From Lachnospiraceae bacterium (GTDB lineage Bacteria > Bacillota > Clostridia > Lachnospirales > Lachnospiraceae), in NCBI GenBank assembly GCA_910576385.1, contig CAJTIR010000024.1, forward strand, positions 1-57,735: a stretch of 57,735 bases of DNA, given 5' to 3'. Made by a program: the position numbers and the translations under genes. Of this stretch, positions 33,748-43,901 are shown piece by piece (position 1 is the first letter of the stretch; each line of letters begins with the position of its first letter). The notes under the pieces are model-generated. The model saw nothing but the letters and a program-made list of their open reading frames with translations. It searched no databases and had not been told where the DNA came from.

Positions 33748-33838
33748 TAGAAATTCCTCCCTTCGTTGAAATAAATAGCATGTTTGCAAATTAATAAGTA
33801 ATAATCCTTATGGTTTTAGCTTCGTTGGATATAAAAAA

Positions 33839-34171
33839 TCAGTTGATTCCGCCGTTTAACCAGTTATCGAAACTTTGTTTTGGAATACGGTATATTTTGC
33901 CAACTTTTATTACTCGGAAAGGGGTTTGTGTCTTGTAAACCTGTTCCAAATATTCGTAAACAGCTTTGCCTAATCCAAGGAATTTCTGGATATCGTGAGG
34001 AAGATATACTCGTGCCTCTGGCAGAGCGTTATATGTTTCTGCTGAACCTGTTGAGACTGGGGGTTTTTCATCTTCTTCTGGCTTTTGGCTGTCGATAAGA
34101 GGAGAAGATGTATCGAATGTAAACTCATAAGCACCATTGATTTGGTTATAATTTTTATTATTATCTGCCAT
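33839..34171 (-). CDS. excisionase/HTH-like DNA-binding protein
   Basis: A 110-residue protein. The last 60 residues (VYLPHDIQKFLGLGKAVYEYLE...FRVIKVGKIYRIPKQSFDNWLNGG) form a helix-turn-helix of the excisionase family; the first half is polar and low complexity. ATG 34171 follows CAGGAGGAAA. Probably a regulator of the adjacent recombination genes. Confidence 0.68.
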   Translation of the reverse strand: MADNNKNYNQINGAYEFTFDTSSPLIDSQKPEEDEKPPVSTGSAETYNALPEARVYLPHDIQKFLGLGKAVYEYLEQVYKTQTPFRVIKVGKIYRIPKQSFDNWLNGGIN

Positions 34172-34637
34172 AATTTCCTCCTGAAAATTGAATATAAAAC
34201 ATATATTAATTTGTTTTTAATTTAACTTGATTTAATTTATTTTAAATTAAATTTGTATGCATACAATACATAGTCACATTTGTATAGTATATGTTTAAAA
34301 CTTGTAGCTTTACTGAATGAAAATTAGCTGATACTAGGAAATAATTCTTGTTTTGAGATATTAAGCAGAGTATTGGGTTTAAGCAATATTTATGTTACAA
34401 TAGCGTGGAATAATAAAAACAGATGTAAGAAATGGAATCTGATAAGGTAAAGAAGATTAATAGTATTTCCTTAACTTTATCAGGTTATGAGCATTTGAAT
34501 GTGTAGCAAGAATCAAATAGTTATAATTTATAAGTAATAGAATAAATAGTTTTATGTAATAGCATAATGGATGTCATGTGCTATAGGGCGATTTGTAGCA
34601 GGAAAAGTACAAATGCATATCTGGCAGGAAGAGCATC
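34172..34637. other. AT-rich gene-free stretch
   Basis: Contains a run of TTTAATTTA/TAAATTAAATTT words (34205-34253), the palindrome GTATGCATAC (34255-34264) and an imperfect hairpin with CTGATAA pairing TTATCAG (about 34439-34485). No gene is evident. It may contain the promoter of the gene at 33839. Confidence 0.4.
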
Positions 34638-36605
34638 CTAATCAATCTTATGCATTGATTCATACAAATCCACCAGAGAAATGCTGCCTGGCTCATCATC
34701 CCAGAAACTGCGGTATATTGCGAGACCGCTGGTCTGCACATTTAGGCCATTTTCATTGAAGAAGCGAAAGTCGTAGCCTTTATCTGGCTTGCTTTTATGA
34801 TAGCGATATGTGTGCAGTACTCCTGTTTCATCAAGGCTTCCCTTAAGCGAGAATTGAGAAGTCTTTCCGATTGCATTTGCTATACAAATGCTAGTAAATA
34901 CCTCGGTAGGAAAGTAATAATAGTTGTCATCATAAAAAACAATTTTATCGGTTTTGGCATCCAGTTTTATTTTGCGGTTCCAAACCTTCATAGTACCGTT
35001 GCTGACAGAGTCAGCTACAGTATTACGAAAAAAAGAAAGGATATCCGTGGCTTCAGAATTGTCAATCTGGCACTGCAGCTCGGTCAGTCCAAGATTGAAA
35101 AAGCGGTTAATATCAGCCAAATTGTCTTTATTTGCACCTTCGCTTTGCAGAATTTCTGACAGGACATGGCAAACTGTTTTTGAAGCAGCTATAAAATCTG
35201 TGCCATTACCTAGTTCCAATTGGTTTGTCCGGCATATTTCAGAAATCCGCTTACACCAGTATCCAGAACCCTCCTCGATTTTTTCTAGGATGAATCTGCG
35301 GAAAATTTGAGGGGTTGAGTCCTGAAAATCAATCTTTGTGTTATCCGGGATATGGATAAAAAGCTGTTTGTCGTAATTAAGTGAACCAAGCTCATTGGAG
35401 CAGATGGCAAACAAGGTTTCAATGCGTTCCCCATTACACTCACCGCTTCTGGCGTATTGATAAATATCTTCCAGTTTCTCGCGGCCATATTTAGAGGAGG
35501 TATCGTCTGTGATGATAGTAACGTCATCGTGCAGCAGGGTTAGATAATCCCGTAACACATACCTATTATCTTCGGATAAAGATATGGTATCCTCATTGTC
35601 TCTGCGTACATAGGCTTTCATAAAGTGGGAAGCAATCCTTTTGCAAGCATAAGGATTACCTAAAAATACTAGAACTGTATCAGTCAAAGGTAGCCTGATA
35701 AGGCTGTAAAGCATTGCGATGAATGAAAAAATCAGGAGTGCGCTGGCCTCTTTTTCATTACCGATTTGATTGTAGGAACTAATTAAGCGCTGAATCAGAT
35801 TATCAGGTTCCGTAGGAGTGTCTCCGGTAACTAGAAACAAATTTTTGTTAAATTTGCTGAAAGCGAGCAACTCTTCAGGAAGCTGTCTTGTGAAATTAGT
35901 ATCCGTTTCGCCAAGGCTCCATCCGAACTGTAGGGATGTATAGTCATCCTTTTTCTTGGAAAGCAGATTGCGTAATTCCATCTGGATGAGAGATAATATG
36001 CTTTTGTCGGTTGCCCTCTTTTCCAATGCCGTTAGTTCTTCACATAGAATGGCTCCCACTTTTTTAGCAGAGTTTAAAACCGTACAATCATGATATTCTC
36101 CAATCTTAGCCTGACCATCAATAATGAAGATGAGCCGGAAAAAAAGTTTGCTTTTAAATGTAACACATTCAACGGTCTTAATATATCCGTTGAAAAGTTC
36201 CACATAAAATGTTCTTCTGTCTTCCTGAGTTTTCAAGAGACAGATTTTGCCTTGACTTATACCGACAGATTCCTCTCGGGACATCCTGTTTCCGTCCTTG
36301 ATGGGAGCAGATGCAATTTCAGCAAGTTCCTTGCCAGACTGTGCAAGGAAGGCATCCATAAGAACAGGATTGCTGATGCCATTGAAGTCCAAACCGGAAG
36401 TTGTTGGTTGGTAAGTCGTGATATTGTTAGAATAGCCCGGTGGTACAAACTGGTTGGGTGGTCTAGTAGTGGGTGTTGCCTGTGAAGGCAATGCCATAGG
36501 ATAATTAGATTCTGGTAACGTTAAATCGCTGGTGTCCAAACACATGTGAGGTGGGGGATCCTCGGTGTCTTTGATAACTGGAAATTCGTAACCGCAATCG
36601 CTCAT
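34638..36605 (-). CDS. large unidentified protein with a degenerate P-loop-like region
   Basis: 655 residues. A Pro/Thr-rich disordered-looking N-terminus of about 70 residues is followed by a globular part. Around residue 318 VLVFLGNPYACKRIASHFM resembles a Walker A strand-loop-helix but lacks the GKS/T, and around 360 VTIITDDTSS resembles Walker B. This arrangement is reminiscent of DUF927-type replication ATPases of mobile elements but too weak to assign. GGAGGTAAACAA precedes ATG 36605. It is the only large minus-strand gene beside the integrase module. Confidence 0.55.
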   Translation of the reverse strand: MSDCGYEFPVIKDTEDPPPHMCLDTSDLTLPESNYPMALPSQATPTTRPPNQFVPPGYSNNITTYQPTTSGLDFNGISNPVLMDAFLAQSGKELAEIASAPIKDGNRMSREESVGISQGKICLLKTQEDRRTFYVELFNGYIKTVECVTFKSKLFFRLIFIIDGQAKIGEYHDCTVLNSAKKVGAILCEELTALEKRATDKSILSLIQMELRNLLSKKKDDYTSLQFGWSLGETDTNFTRQLPEELLAFSKFNKNLFLVTGDTPTEPDNLIQRLISSYNQIGNEKEASALLIFSFIAMLYSLIRLPLTDTVLVFLGNPYACKRIASHFMKAYVRRDNEDTISLSEDNRYVLRDYLTLLHDDVTIITDDTSSKYGREKLEDIYQYARSGECNGERIETLFAICSNELGSLNYDKQLFIHIPDNTKIDFQDSTPQIFRRFILEKIEEGSGYWCKRISEICRTNQLELGNGTDFIAASKTVCHVLSEILQSEGANKDNLADINRFFNLGLTELQCQIDNSEATDILSFFRNTVADSVSNGTMKVWNRKIKLDAKTDKIVFYDDNYYYFPTEVFTSICIANAIGKTSQFSLKGSLDETGVLHTYRYHKSKPDKGYDFRFFNENGLNVQTSGLAIYRSFWDDEPGSISLVDLYESMHKID

Positions 36606-37156
36606 TTGTTTACCTCCAAATAGAAAGTCAGTTTGTGTTTGTTGCTATTGTAACGCCATACTAGAAATAAGCATAAAAAAACCTTCCTACTATGGCATCT
36701 AAAGCGATAAGACACTTAACGTGTATAAAAGCTTTAAATAGGAACTGTAATCTTTTAGAGCTACTAAGAATAAGTTCCATCCAGCAAGCAGGAGGGTAAT
36801 GTATCCACCCTTATATAGTAATATAAGTAATCATCAAATCAGTAGAAAAATAATAACTATCCTTGATTAGTTACCTCCTTATAATGAATTTCCTTTAAAT
36901 TAGGATTGGAAAATATTATAGCATAGGATGTTAGCTTTTTCAAGTAAAAATTCAAATAATCCCGAATAAAAAATAAAACTGTTCAAAAAACATAAGAACA
37001 TCCATGAATAGGATATTTTTTCAAGCAAATTTTTTATAAGTCGGGATTTTTCATATTAAGTCATGAAGAAAATCGGAAAAGAAAAATCCCCAAGGGATCA
37101 AAAGTCCCTTGGGCTGTGTCACTATAGGCTAAAAAGAAATGTGCGTCAAGGAATGG
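36606..37156. other. gene-free stretch, AT-rich
   Basis: About 550 bases with no convincing frame. It contains the minus-strand terminator at 37081-37113 and presumably the promoter of the 655-residue gene. Nothing else recognised. Confidence 0.4.
37081..37113 (-). terminator. terminator of the minus-strand HTH gene
   Basis: CCCAAGGGA pairs with TCCCTTGGG around a 7-base loop. Read on the minus strand it is followed by GGATTTTTC. It lies 44 bases beyond the stop of the gene at 37157-37345. Confidence 0.7.
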
Positions 37157-37345
37157 TTATTCCTGTAAATTGCTTTGGTGGGCGATGTATTCAAGTACAG
37201 CTTCCTTTGGCACTTTCCATACCCGTCCAATCTTAAAGCCTTTCAATTCACCGGATGCCAGAAGTTCATATGCCCTGTTCTTTCCTATATAAAGTACCTC
37301 AGCAACATCATATACAGTTAATATATCACGGTAGTTATTCAACAT
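37157..37345 (-). CDS. excisionase-family (HTH_17) DNA-binding protein
   Basis: A 62-residue protein, LTVYDVAEVLYIGKNRAYELLASGELKGFKIGRVWKVPKEAVLEYI, a standard HTH_17 excisionase-type domain. GGAGGGC precedes ATG 37345. Divergent from the primase-helicase gene, so it may regulate it or act in excision. Confidence 0.82.
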   Translation of the reverse strand: MLNNYRDILTVYDVAEVLYIGKNRAYELLASGELKGFKIGRVWKVPKEAVLEYIAHQSNLQE

Positions 37346-37455
37346 GGTTATTTGCCCTCCTTCTTTTTTATTATACTGTTACGTTCTTCCTAACCTTTTA
37401 GTAATTTCAAATCGAGCTGAAGCTTAGTAAATCTTGAATCAGGGAGGAAAGTGGC

Positions 37456-40026
37456 ATGAAAGTATATGTAAGCCGTGATAATCAATCATATGAATCGAAA
37501 CCGAAAAGTAACACGATACCAGAGATAAAATATAGGGCGGCCAAAAACTGGTGTCTTGTTGAATTATCTGAACTAGCTGAATTAGTCGGAAATAATGGAT
37601 ATGCAATGATACCAGCCAGAATGGAGGGTGGCATATCTGATAAAGACTGCAGGGCAATACAGCTTTTTGCACTTGATTTTGATAAAGGGTGCGAGTTTGA
37701 AGAAATCGAGGAAAGATGCCTGTTTTTGGAACTGCCGATAGCGTTTGCTTACCATTCTTATAACTCCACAGACCAGCAGGAACGTTTTCGGGTAGTATTT
37801 GCATACGAATGTCTGATAGAAGATGCTTATGTAAGAAAAGTTATTATGGGTATGCTCCATAAAATTTTTCCAGAGTGTGACCATAGCTGTATGGATTATT
37901 CGAGGCTTTTCTTAGGCGGAAAAGAACTTATCTATTCAGACCCGGAGGCGTGTTTGGCTTTGGTGCAAATCCTATCTGCATTTTATAGCAGTATGGATAA
38001 AAATGGTCATTTTAGGAGGGATATACAGACATTCTGTAACGCTTATAAGGTTGTCTTCTATGAGGGGCTTCCATTGATAGCCCGGAAGAGTGCGTTGGAG
38101 AGTTTTGGCGTTTTAATGGATTCAGCTATAATACATACTATAGGAGAATCCACGGAAACGCCATTTTTTATTGCAGAAACGAATGGTGTTTTGCACCAAA
38201 GCAGAACACGCGCAAAAAAACTGCGGAAATTCAGTCTGGATGGTGTAACATGCTGTGAGCTTTTGAATGACTTCCTTAACGGAGCGGAACTGGGGCATGA
38301 AGAAAAATTTGTGATTGCAACAAACCTTTTACAGATTAATGGTGGGAGGAAAAAGTTTTTAGAAACGGTCGAAAGATATTATCCTGATTCTTTTGAGAAG
38401 TGGAATAAGGATTTAAAATACATGGAGTTTTATCATCCGCAGGCTTGTAATGATACATTCTGCCCATATTACGAACAATGCAGCCAGTCAGGAACAATAG
38501 TAAATACGCTGGCGATGGACAGGAAAGTCTATTATAAAGGAAACGAGCGGTACTATACCATTGAAAAAGCAAGTGAGTATTTGTATCAGAATATTAAAGA
38601 AGCATATGAAAGCAGCCAAAAGGGAATCCATCTGATTAAGGCACAGACAGCCCTTGGCAAAACAACACAGTACATAAAGCTGATTGAAGAGAATCCCTTA
38701 CAGAAGTTTATTGTAGCGGTTCCTACGAATAAGCTGAAAAAGGAAGTTGCGGACAGACTTTCGCTAACCCTGTCGAAAGAAGAAGTATTTATGACATTAA
38801 GTGTTGATGACAATATTTTTATACCGGATGAGATTAAGGAACAGATTTCGGATTATCATAAAAGAGGCATCCACAATAAAAAGAAAGGATTTCTTGAAGA
38901 ATTTTATGAGGAAGTAAAAGACAATCCTAATAAACAGGCCGTAGCAGAAGAATGCAGGAAAATACTGGATGGGGTAAATGGGAACACAGGCGAACGTGTC
39001 ATTGTGACTACCCATGCATATCTTTTACAAATGCCAGGCGATTTTTTAGAGGAATATACGGTTATTATTGACGAGGATATATTACTTATGCAGCTTTTCA
39101 GCAGATGTAGTCAGACAAGGCTTTCAAGCGTACAGAGCGCATTAGGGCAGTGTTGCAGTGAATACGGCAGGGTAGCTGATGAAGTAATAAAGGCGGAAAA
39201 TGGAATCTATACCAAGATTGACCCTGTACCTTTTAAAATTCAGTTTACAGAGGAACAGCAGGAAGGGGTATGTTCAGGAGTGAATGATAACCCATTTGAC
39301 CTTGCATATGCACGAGTTTTTATTAAAGAAGATGATGGTTCGGGTGATCCAGTCATCAGGTATTTCCATCCTGAAAAACTTGAGCCACTGAAATATATCG
39401 TTCTATCCGCAACACTGAACCCATCTCTTTACAGGGTGTATTTTGGCTCTGATATGGAAGTTTATGAGTACACCGAAAGAAAAGCAGCATATAAAGGGAA
39501 GTTAGAGCAGTATACTTACAATTCTCTTGGAAGGAGCGACCTTGCAAATAAAATGGACGTGTTTCCGTTTGCCTGTGAGAGAGCAGATAATGATGAACTT
39601 GAAATCATCACATTTAAGACATTGAAGGAACGTCCGGAAAAAGGAAAGATCCTATCTTTACATTTTGGAAATTCTTCTGGAATCGACATGTATAAGGGGT
39701 GTGATATAGGCATTATAGGGACACCGTTTAGTATTGATGAATCATACAAGCTGGTCGCATGTTATCTGGGTGCGGATGTCAACAGTAATGTGGATAAACG
39801 TCCTCGGATGCGGAGGGTGGAGTACGATGATTATAGCTTTATCTTTACAACCTATTCTGATCCGCTTCTCAGGGAAGTACAGCTTTATGCCATTAAAAGC
39901 GAATTGGAGCAGTGTATTGGGCGGTCGCGACTGTTGCGTTATAACTGTACGGTCTATCTGTTTTCCTCTTTACCATGTGAACAAGCAGAGATTCACATGG
40001 AAAATTACCTTCTTGGACGTGGCTGA
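37456..40026 (+). CDS. primase-helicase-like replication protein
   Basis: 856 residues. The N-terminal 170 residues look like an archaeo-eukaryotic primase-type domain: the DxD motif FALDFD (74/76) is followed by QERFRVVF. The second half is a superfamily 2 helicase: Walker A KAQTALGKTT (about 394-403), DEAD-like IIDED (about 537), LSATL (about 649) and QCIGRSR (motif VI, about 815). It probably initiates replication of the plasmid-like backbone. AGGGAGGAAAG precedes ATG 37456. No iterons were recognised beside it. Confidence 0.68.
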   Translation: MKVYVSRDNQSYESKPKSNTIPEIKYRAAKNWCLVELSELAELVGNNGYAMIPARMEGGISDKDCRAIQLFALDFDKGCEFEEIEERCLFLELPIAFAYHSYNSTDQQERFRVVFAYECLIEDAYVRKVIMGMLHKIFPECDHSCMDYSRLFLGGKELIYSDPEACLALVQILSAFYSSMDKNGHFRRDIQTFCNAYKVVFYEGLPLIARKSALESFGVLMDSAIIHTIGESTETPFFIAETNGVLHQSRTRAKKLRKFSLDGVTCCELLNDFLNGAELGHEEKFVIATNLLQINGGRKKFLETVERYYPDSFEKWNKDLKYMEFYHPQACNDTFCPYYEQCSQSGTIVNTLAMDRKVYYKGNERYYTIEKASEYLYQNIKEAYESSQKGIHLIKAQTALGKTTQYIKLIEENPLQKFIVAVPTNKLKKEVADRLSLTLSKEEVFMTLSVDDNIFIPDEIKEQISDYHKRGIHNKKKGFLEEFYEEVKDNPNKQAVAEECRKILDGVNGNTGERVIVTTHAYLLQMPGDFLEEYTVIIDEDILLMQLFSRCSQTRLSSVQSALGQCCSEYGRVADEVIKAENGIYTKIDPVPFKIQFTEEQQEGVCSGVNDNPFDLAYARVFIKEDDGSGDPVIRYFHPEKLEPLKYIVLSATLNPSLYRVYFGSDMEVYEYTERKAAYKGKLEQYTYNSLGRSDLANKMDVFPFACERADNDELEIITFKTLKERPEKGKILSLHFGNSSGIDMYKGCDIGIIGTPFSIDESYKLVACYLGADVNSNVDKRPRMRRVEYDDYSFIFTTYSDPLLREVQLYAIKSELEQCIGRSRLLRYNCTVYLFSSLPCEQAEIHMENYLLGRG

Positions 40027-40518
40027 CATGGGCGTAATAATGAAGCGGGGTTTTCCAAAGTTAGTATACCAGTTATTTGCTTTTTCTTTTTTCAGTGATT
40101 GTAAGTAAGGTTACATTCAATCCGTAAAGCGTTAAATACGTTCTAAAAGATTATAAAGGATTATTTTTGATTTTCTATAGTTGTATTTTCCTTTTATAAT
40201 CTGGTGAATAATGTTTAAAGTTGTTTTCAAGACTGTTTATTATTTCAAGAGAAATCTTAGATGGGAATATAAAATACAGGTAAAGGTACTTTAGACAAAC
40301 AAAGTGATCAAGATGTGACTGACAGAATAATAAAAATGCAGTTTCTTTGTTTTTTAAGTATATATTATAAAAAAGATAAGTGGTGTATATCATTATATGA
40401 TTTCGTATCATTTAGTGTCACAACCGTTATCTAATCTATATTATAAATGTTTATTATGGCAGGAGGGAGAGTCCGTAAGGGATTCTCCCTTTTACAAACT
40501 TTAGGGAGGTGGGATAGG
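40027..40518. other. AT-rich gene-free stretch
   Basis: About 490 bases without coding signal between the replication gene and the ligase operon. It ends with a hairpin at 40465-40494. It could hold an origin or antisense control RNA, but I see no specific signature. Confidence 0.35.
40465..40494 (+). terminator. hairpin with T run, possible leader attenuator
   Basis: GGGAGAGTCC pairs with GGATTCTCCC (one G-T pair) around a 5-base loop and is followed by TTTT. It lies 25 bases before the start of the ligase operon, so it would act as an attenuator if transcription begins upstream. Confidence 0.5.
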
Positions 40519-40836
40519 ATGAGAATTTCCAAAGAAGAAGGTGAGAAGATTATTACATTGGAAGAAAAACAGATGGGCCATACATTATCTGAGTTCTACC
40601 GCTGTGTGGCGGAAGAAGCCGGGCATGAAGAGACAGAAGACACGGTATATGACTGTACAAAGATTTTGGTTGCGCCAAATGTGCAGGATGCCATCATTCA
40701 GGCGTACCAGGAAAGATGGCCGGAAGCGCCGATGGATGCAATTATCATAAGGCTTGCAATCAGCGGTCCGAAAGTGTGCGGCAGCCTGCATTGTGGACAA
40801 GTGGTGATTCAGGATGGTTTTATTTCTGTGAAATGA
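40519..40836 (+). CDS. unidentified small protein upstream of the DNA ligase
   Basis: 105 residues (MRISKEEGEKIITLEEKQMG...), no recognised domain. GGGAGGTGGG precedes ATG 40519; longer in-frame starts would span the hairpin at 40465. Co-directional with the ligase about 60 bases downstream. Confidence 0.6.
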   Translation: MRISKEEGEKIITLEEKQMGHTLSEFYRCVAEEAGHEETEDTVYDCTKILVAPNVQDAIIQAYQERWPEAPMDAIIIRLAISGPKVCGSLHCGQVVIQDGFISVK

Positions 40837-40897
40837 ATTTTGAAGAATTATCCCAAAGCAGCAACCAGGGATTATGCAGCCCGGAAAGGAAAAATAT

Positions 40898-42961
40898 ATG
40901 AATGAAAGGAAGAAGAAAGCTATGAAAAAGCAGTTAAAATCAAAGACAAATGAAGCAAAAAGGATAATGGAACTTGTTGTAAAATTGAGCCAGTACCGCC
41001 ATGAATATTACAATCTGGCAGCCCCAAGCGTATCAGATGCGGTTTATGACCGACTTTATGATGAACTGCAGAAATTAGAAAAAGAGACAGGCATTATTTA
41101 CAGCAATTCGCCGACACAGACGGTAGGCTGTGTCCCGGTAAGCGCATTGGAGAAAGTAAGGCATCCAATTCCGCTGTTGAGCCTTGATAAGACCAAGCGG
41201 ACAGACGAGTTGCAGCAAATGTTAAGGAAAGCGGAGGCGCTCCTTATGTTGAAGCTGGACGGGCTTACCATAAAGCTTTGTTATGAGAATGGAGAGCTTA
41301 CAGAGGCATCTACAAGGGGCGACGGAGATGTGGGTGAGCTGATTACCCATAACATTCCAGCATTTTGTAATGTGCCTGTGAAAATCCCCCATAAGGGGCG
41401 GCTGGTTATCAGCGGAGAGGGGCTTATAAAAAATCATGATTTTGAAAGGCTGAAAGACAGCGTTCTTGGAAGTAGGGAAAAAGAAGCATGTAATGCGAGA
41501 AACTTAGCTGCAGGGTCAATCCATCTGCTGAATCCATCCATATGTAAAGGCCGTCATGTGCATTTTTACGCATTTAATGTGGTTGAGGGGATGGAAGCGT
41601 TTGGAAGGATTTCAGACAGTCGTGGAAAAATATTACAGGCGGTACGGGAATTAGGGTTTGATATATGCCCATTTGTATTTATGGGGAAAAATGCAGCGTT
41701 GGCGGAAATTGAGGCGGAAGTACAGAAACTCAAGGCGCTTGCGAAAGACATGCAGATTCCGATTGACGGGATGGTGCTGCGTTATGACAGCTTTTCTTAT
41801 TCAAAGGGATGTGGCAGGACTGGACACCATTATAAAGACGGCATAGCGTATAAATTTGAGGATGGCCTTCATGAAACAGTATTCCGCTCTATTGAGTGGG
41901 AAACAGGCAGATCTGGTGAGATTGCCCCTGTCGCATTATTTGACACGGTAGAGATTGACGGCTGTTCCGTATCAAGGGCAAGCCTGCATAACCTGTCGTT
42001 TATTAAGGCTTTGGAGCTTCACCCCGGCTGCCGGGTGCTTGTATCAAAACGGAATATGATTATCCCGCATATTGAGGAAAATCTTGATCGGGGCAGGTTC
42101 AGCAGTAATCTGATACCGAAGAAGTGTCCGTGCTGCGGAAAGACCGTAAGAGTTTTTTCAAGAGCCGGGGATAAAGGGAGGCTTATTGAAACGCTCCATT
42201 GTGACAACCCAGATTGTGGAAACCGGATATTAAGGAGGCTTGTGCATTTTGCAGGTAAAAAGGATATGGACATATCCGGCATTTCAGAAGTTACGGTTGC
42301 CTGCTTCATGGAAAAAGGGTTCCTTCATGATTTTCATGATTTCTACCATTTGGACCGTTACCATAATGAAATTGTCCAGATGGAGGGGTTCGGGGAGAAA
42401 TCCTATCAGAAAATACAGGAGTCCATTGACAGAAGCAGGAACACGAATTTTGTGAGATATGTAGTCGCTATGGACATCCCCATGATTGGCAGGACGGCGG
42501 GGCGTGCGCTGGATAATTATTTCAATGGGGATCTGCAGGCGTTTGCGAAAGCGGCTGTGGACTGCTTTGACTTTACATGTCTTCCAGACTTTGGGGAGGT
42601 TATGGGTCGCAATATAAGGGAGTGGTTCCATAATGGAGAGAATTTGAAGCTTTGGAAATCGTTACAGAAGGAATTAAATTTTGAGAAAAGGGTGAAAAGT
42701 ATTATGGAGAACAGGAACAGCACGGGCAGCAATCCGTTTGCCGGATGTACGATTGTAGCGACAGGGAAACTGGAGAACTTTACCCGTGACGGAATCAACA
42801 GCAGGATTATAAGCCTCGGTGCCACCGCTGGAAGTTTTGTCACCAGAAAAACGGATTTTGTAATCTGTGGCGAAAAGCCGGGCAGCAAATTAACAAAGGC
42901 AAAAGAGCTTGGCATCCCTGTCCTGACCGAGCAGGAGTTTTTAGGGATGATTCCGGCATAG
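40898..42961 (+). CDS. ligA: NAD-dependent DNA ligase (LigA-type)
   Basis: 687 residues, close to the usual LigA length. N-terminal Ia-like domain, NSPTQTVG and HPIPLLSLDKT motifs, adenylation motif KLDG with the nucleotide-accepting Lys (K119), STRGDGDVGE, a Cys4 zinc finger (CPCCGK...CDNPDCGNR), helix-hairpin-helix region and a C-terminal BRCT domain (about residues 608-687). A second LigA on a plasmid-like region suggests a self-sufficient replication or repair role. The BRCT is closely related to a stand-alone protein at 56924-57160. The start is taken as ATG 40898 (GGAAAGGAAA); ATG 40874 and the in-frame ATG 40922 are alternatives. Confidence 0.9.
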   Translation: MNERKKKAMKKQLKSKTNEAKRIMELVVKLSQYRHEYYNLAAPSVSDAVYDRLYDELQKLEKETGIIYSNSPTQTVGCVPVSALEKVRHPIPLLSLDKTKRTDELQQMLRKAEALLMLKLDGLTIKLCYENGELTEASTRGDGDVGELITHNIPAFCNVPVKIPHKGRLVISGEGLIKNHDFERLKDSVLGSREKEACNARNLAAGSIHLLNPSICKGRHVHFYAFNVVEGMEAFGRISDSRGKILQAVRELGFDICPFVFMGKNAALAEIEAEVQKLKALAKDMQIPIDGMVLRYDSFSYSKGCGRTGHHYKDGIAYKFEDGLHETVFRSIEWETGRSGEIAPVALFDTVEIDGCSVSRASLHNLSFIKALELHPGCRVLVSKRNMIIPHIEENLDRGRFSSNLIPKKCPCCGKTVRVFSRAGDKGRLIETLHCDNPDCGNRILRRLVHFAGKKDMDISGISEVTVACFMEKGFLHDFHDFYHLDRYHNEIVQMEGFGEKSYQKIQESIDRSRNTNFVRYVVAMDIPMIGRTAGRALDNYFNGDLQAFAKAAVDCFDFTCLPDFGEVMGRNIREWFHNGENLKLWKSLQKELNFEKRVKSIMENRNSTGSNPFAGCTIVATGKLENFTRDGINSRIISLGATAGSFVTRKTDFVICGEKPGSKLTKAKELGIPVLTEQEFLGMIPA

Positions 42962-42973
42962 GGAGGGAAGGAC

Positions 42974-43900
42974 ATGGTTCAGTTAAGCAACGGGCAGTAT
43001 ATTATAGGGTTTGACAATGGCTACCAGTTTGGCAAGACGGCGGAAGCCTTATTTGATAACGGCGTGCTTGAAATGGGGAAAGTGGAGCCTTCTGTCAGGG
43101 AGCATTCGCTAAAGTATGGGCGGAAATATTATAAAGTCGGAGAAGGAAGGGCGGCGATTACGGAGGATAAGGTTTCAGATGAAAATGGGAGGCTGCTGAC
43201 AATGGCTGCCATAGCGAAGGAGCTTTCACCTGCAGGAATCCGGAAGGCGGATATTATACTTGCAGTCGGGCTTCCGTTTTCTGATTATGGAAGGGAAAAG
43301 AAGCTGCTGCTGGAGTATTATAACGAAAAGCCGCTGCTGAAATACGAATTTGAAGGGGTCCGGTATGATGTGAACATCAGCCGGACTTTCGTATTTCCAC
43401 AATGCTATTCTGCAGTTGCGCCACGCCTGGGAAATATGAGGGGCGGATACCTGGTCGTGGATATCGGGAGCAAGACAACCGATGTGGTTTATATGGAAAA
43501 CGGTGTCCCGCTTGAGCGCAGGTCCATAACGGTTGAAAAAGCAATGATAAAGTGGATCAGGCAGATACAGGGCAGCCTCCAGGTGCAGTATGGGAAGGAT
43601 GTTCCGGAGAGGGAGATACTGAAAGTCATTTTGAAACAGGAGAACATCCTGCCAAAGCCATACGCTAACCTTATCAGGGAAAGAATCCGGGAGCAGCTCC
43701 ATGCACTGGAATTAGAGCTAAGGGAGCGTGAATATGATTTGGATTACAGCAATGTCATTTATGTGGGAGGCGGCGCGGCAGCGGCAAAAAATTTTTCCGA
43801 GCATAGGCCGAACATTGCTTATGACTGCGATATCCATGCAAATGCGAAAGGGTATGAATACCTTGCATGGCAGATATTAAGAAACCAGGGGGCGGCGTGA
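42974..43900 (+). CDS. ParM/StbA-like actin-fold partition ATPase
   Basis: 308 residues. Actin-like phosphate 1 motif IIGFDNGYQFGKT, phosphate 2 motif LVVDIGSKTTDVV and an adenosine motif YVGGGAAAA, as in ParM/Alp-type plasmid segregation filaments. The adjacent 131-residue gene would be the ParR-like adaptor. Its presence points to a plasmid origin for this region. GGAGGGAAGGAC precedes ATG 42974. Confidence 0.85.
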   Translation: MVQLSNGQYIIGFDNGYQFGKTAEALFDNGVLEMGKVEPSVREHSLKYGRKYYKVGEGRAAITEDKVSDENGRLLTMAAIAKELSPAGIRKADIILAVGLPFSDYGREKKLLLEYYNEKPLLKYEFEGVRYDVNISRTFVFPQCYSAVAPRLGNMRGGYLVVDIGSKTTDVVYMENGVPLERRSITVEKAMIKWIRQIQGSLQVQYGKDVPEREILKVILKQENILPKPYANLIRERIREQLHALELELREREYDLDYSNVIYVGGGAAAAKNFSEHRPNIAYDCDIHANAKGYEYLAWQILRNQGAA

Positions 43901-43901
43901 C

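Noticed and set aside
43226-43702. A 158-codon minus-strand frame over the ParM-like gene
   Set aside because: Shadow of a conserved actin-like gene; no start signals.
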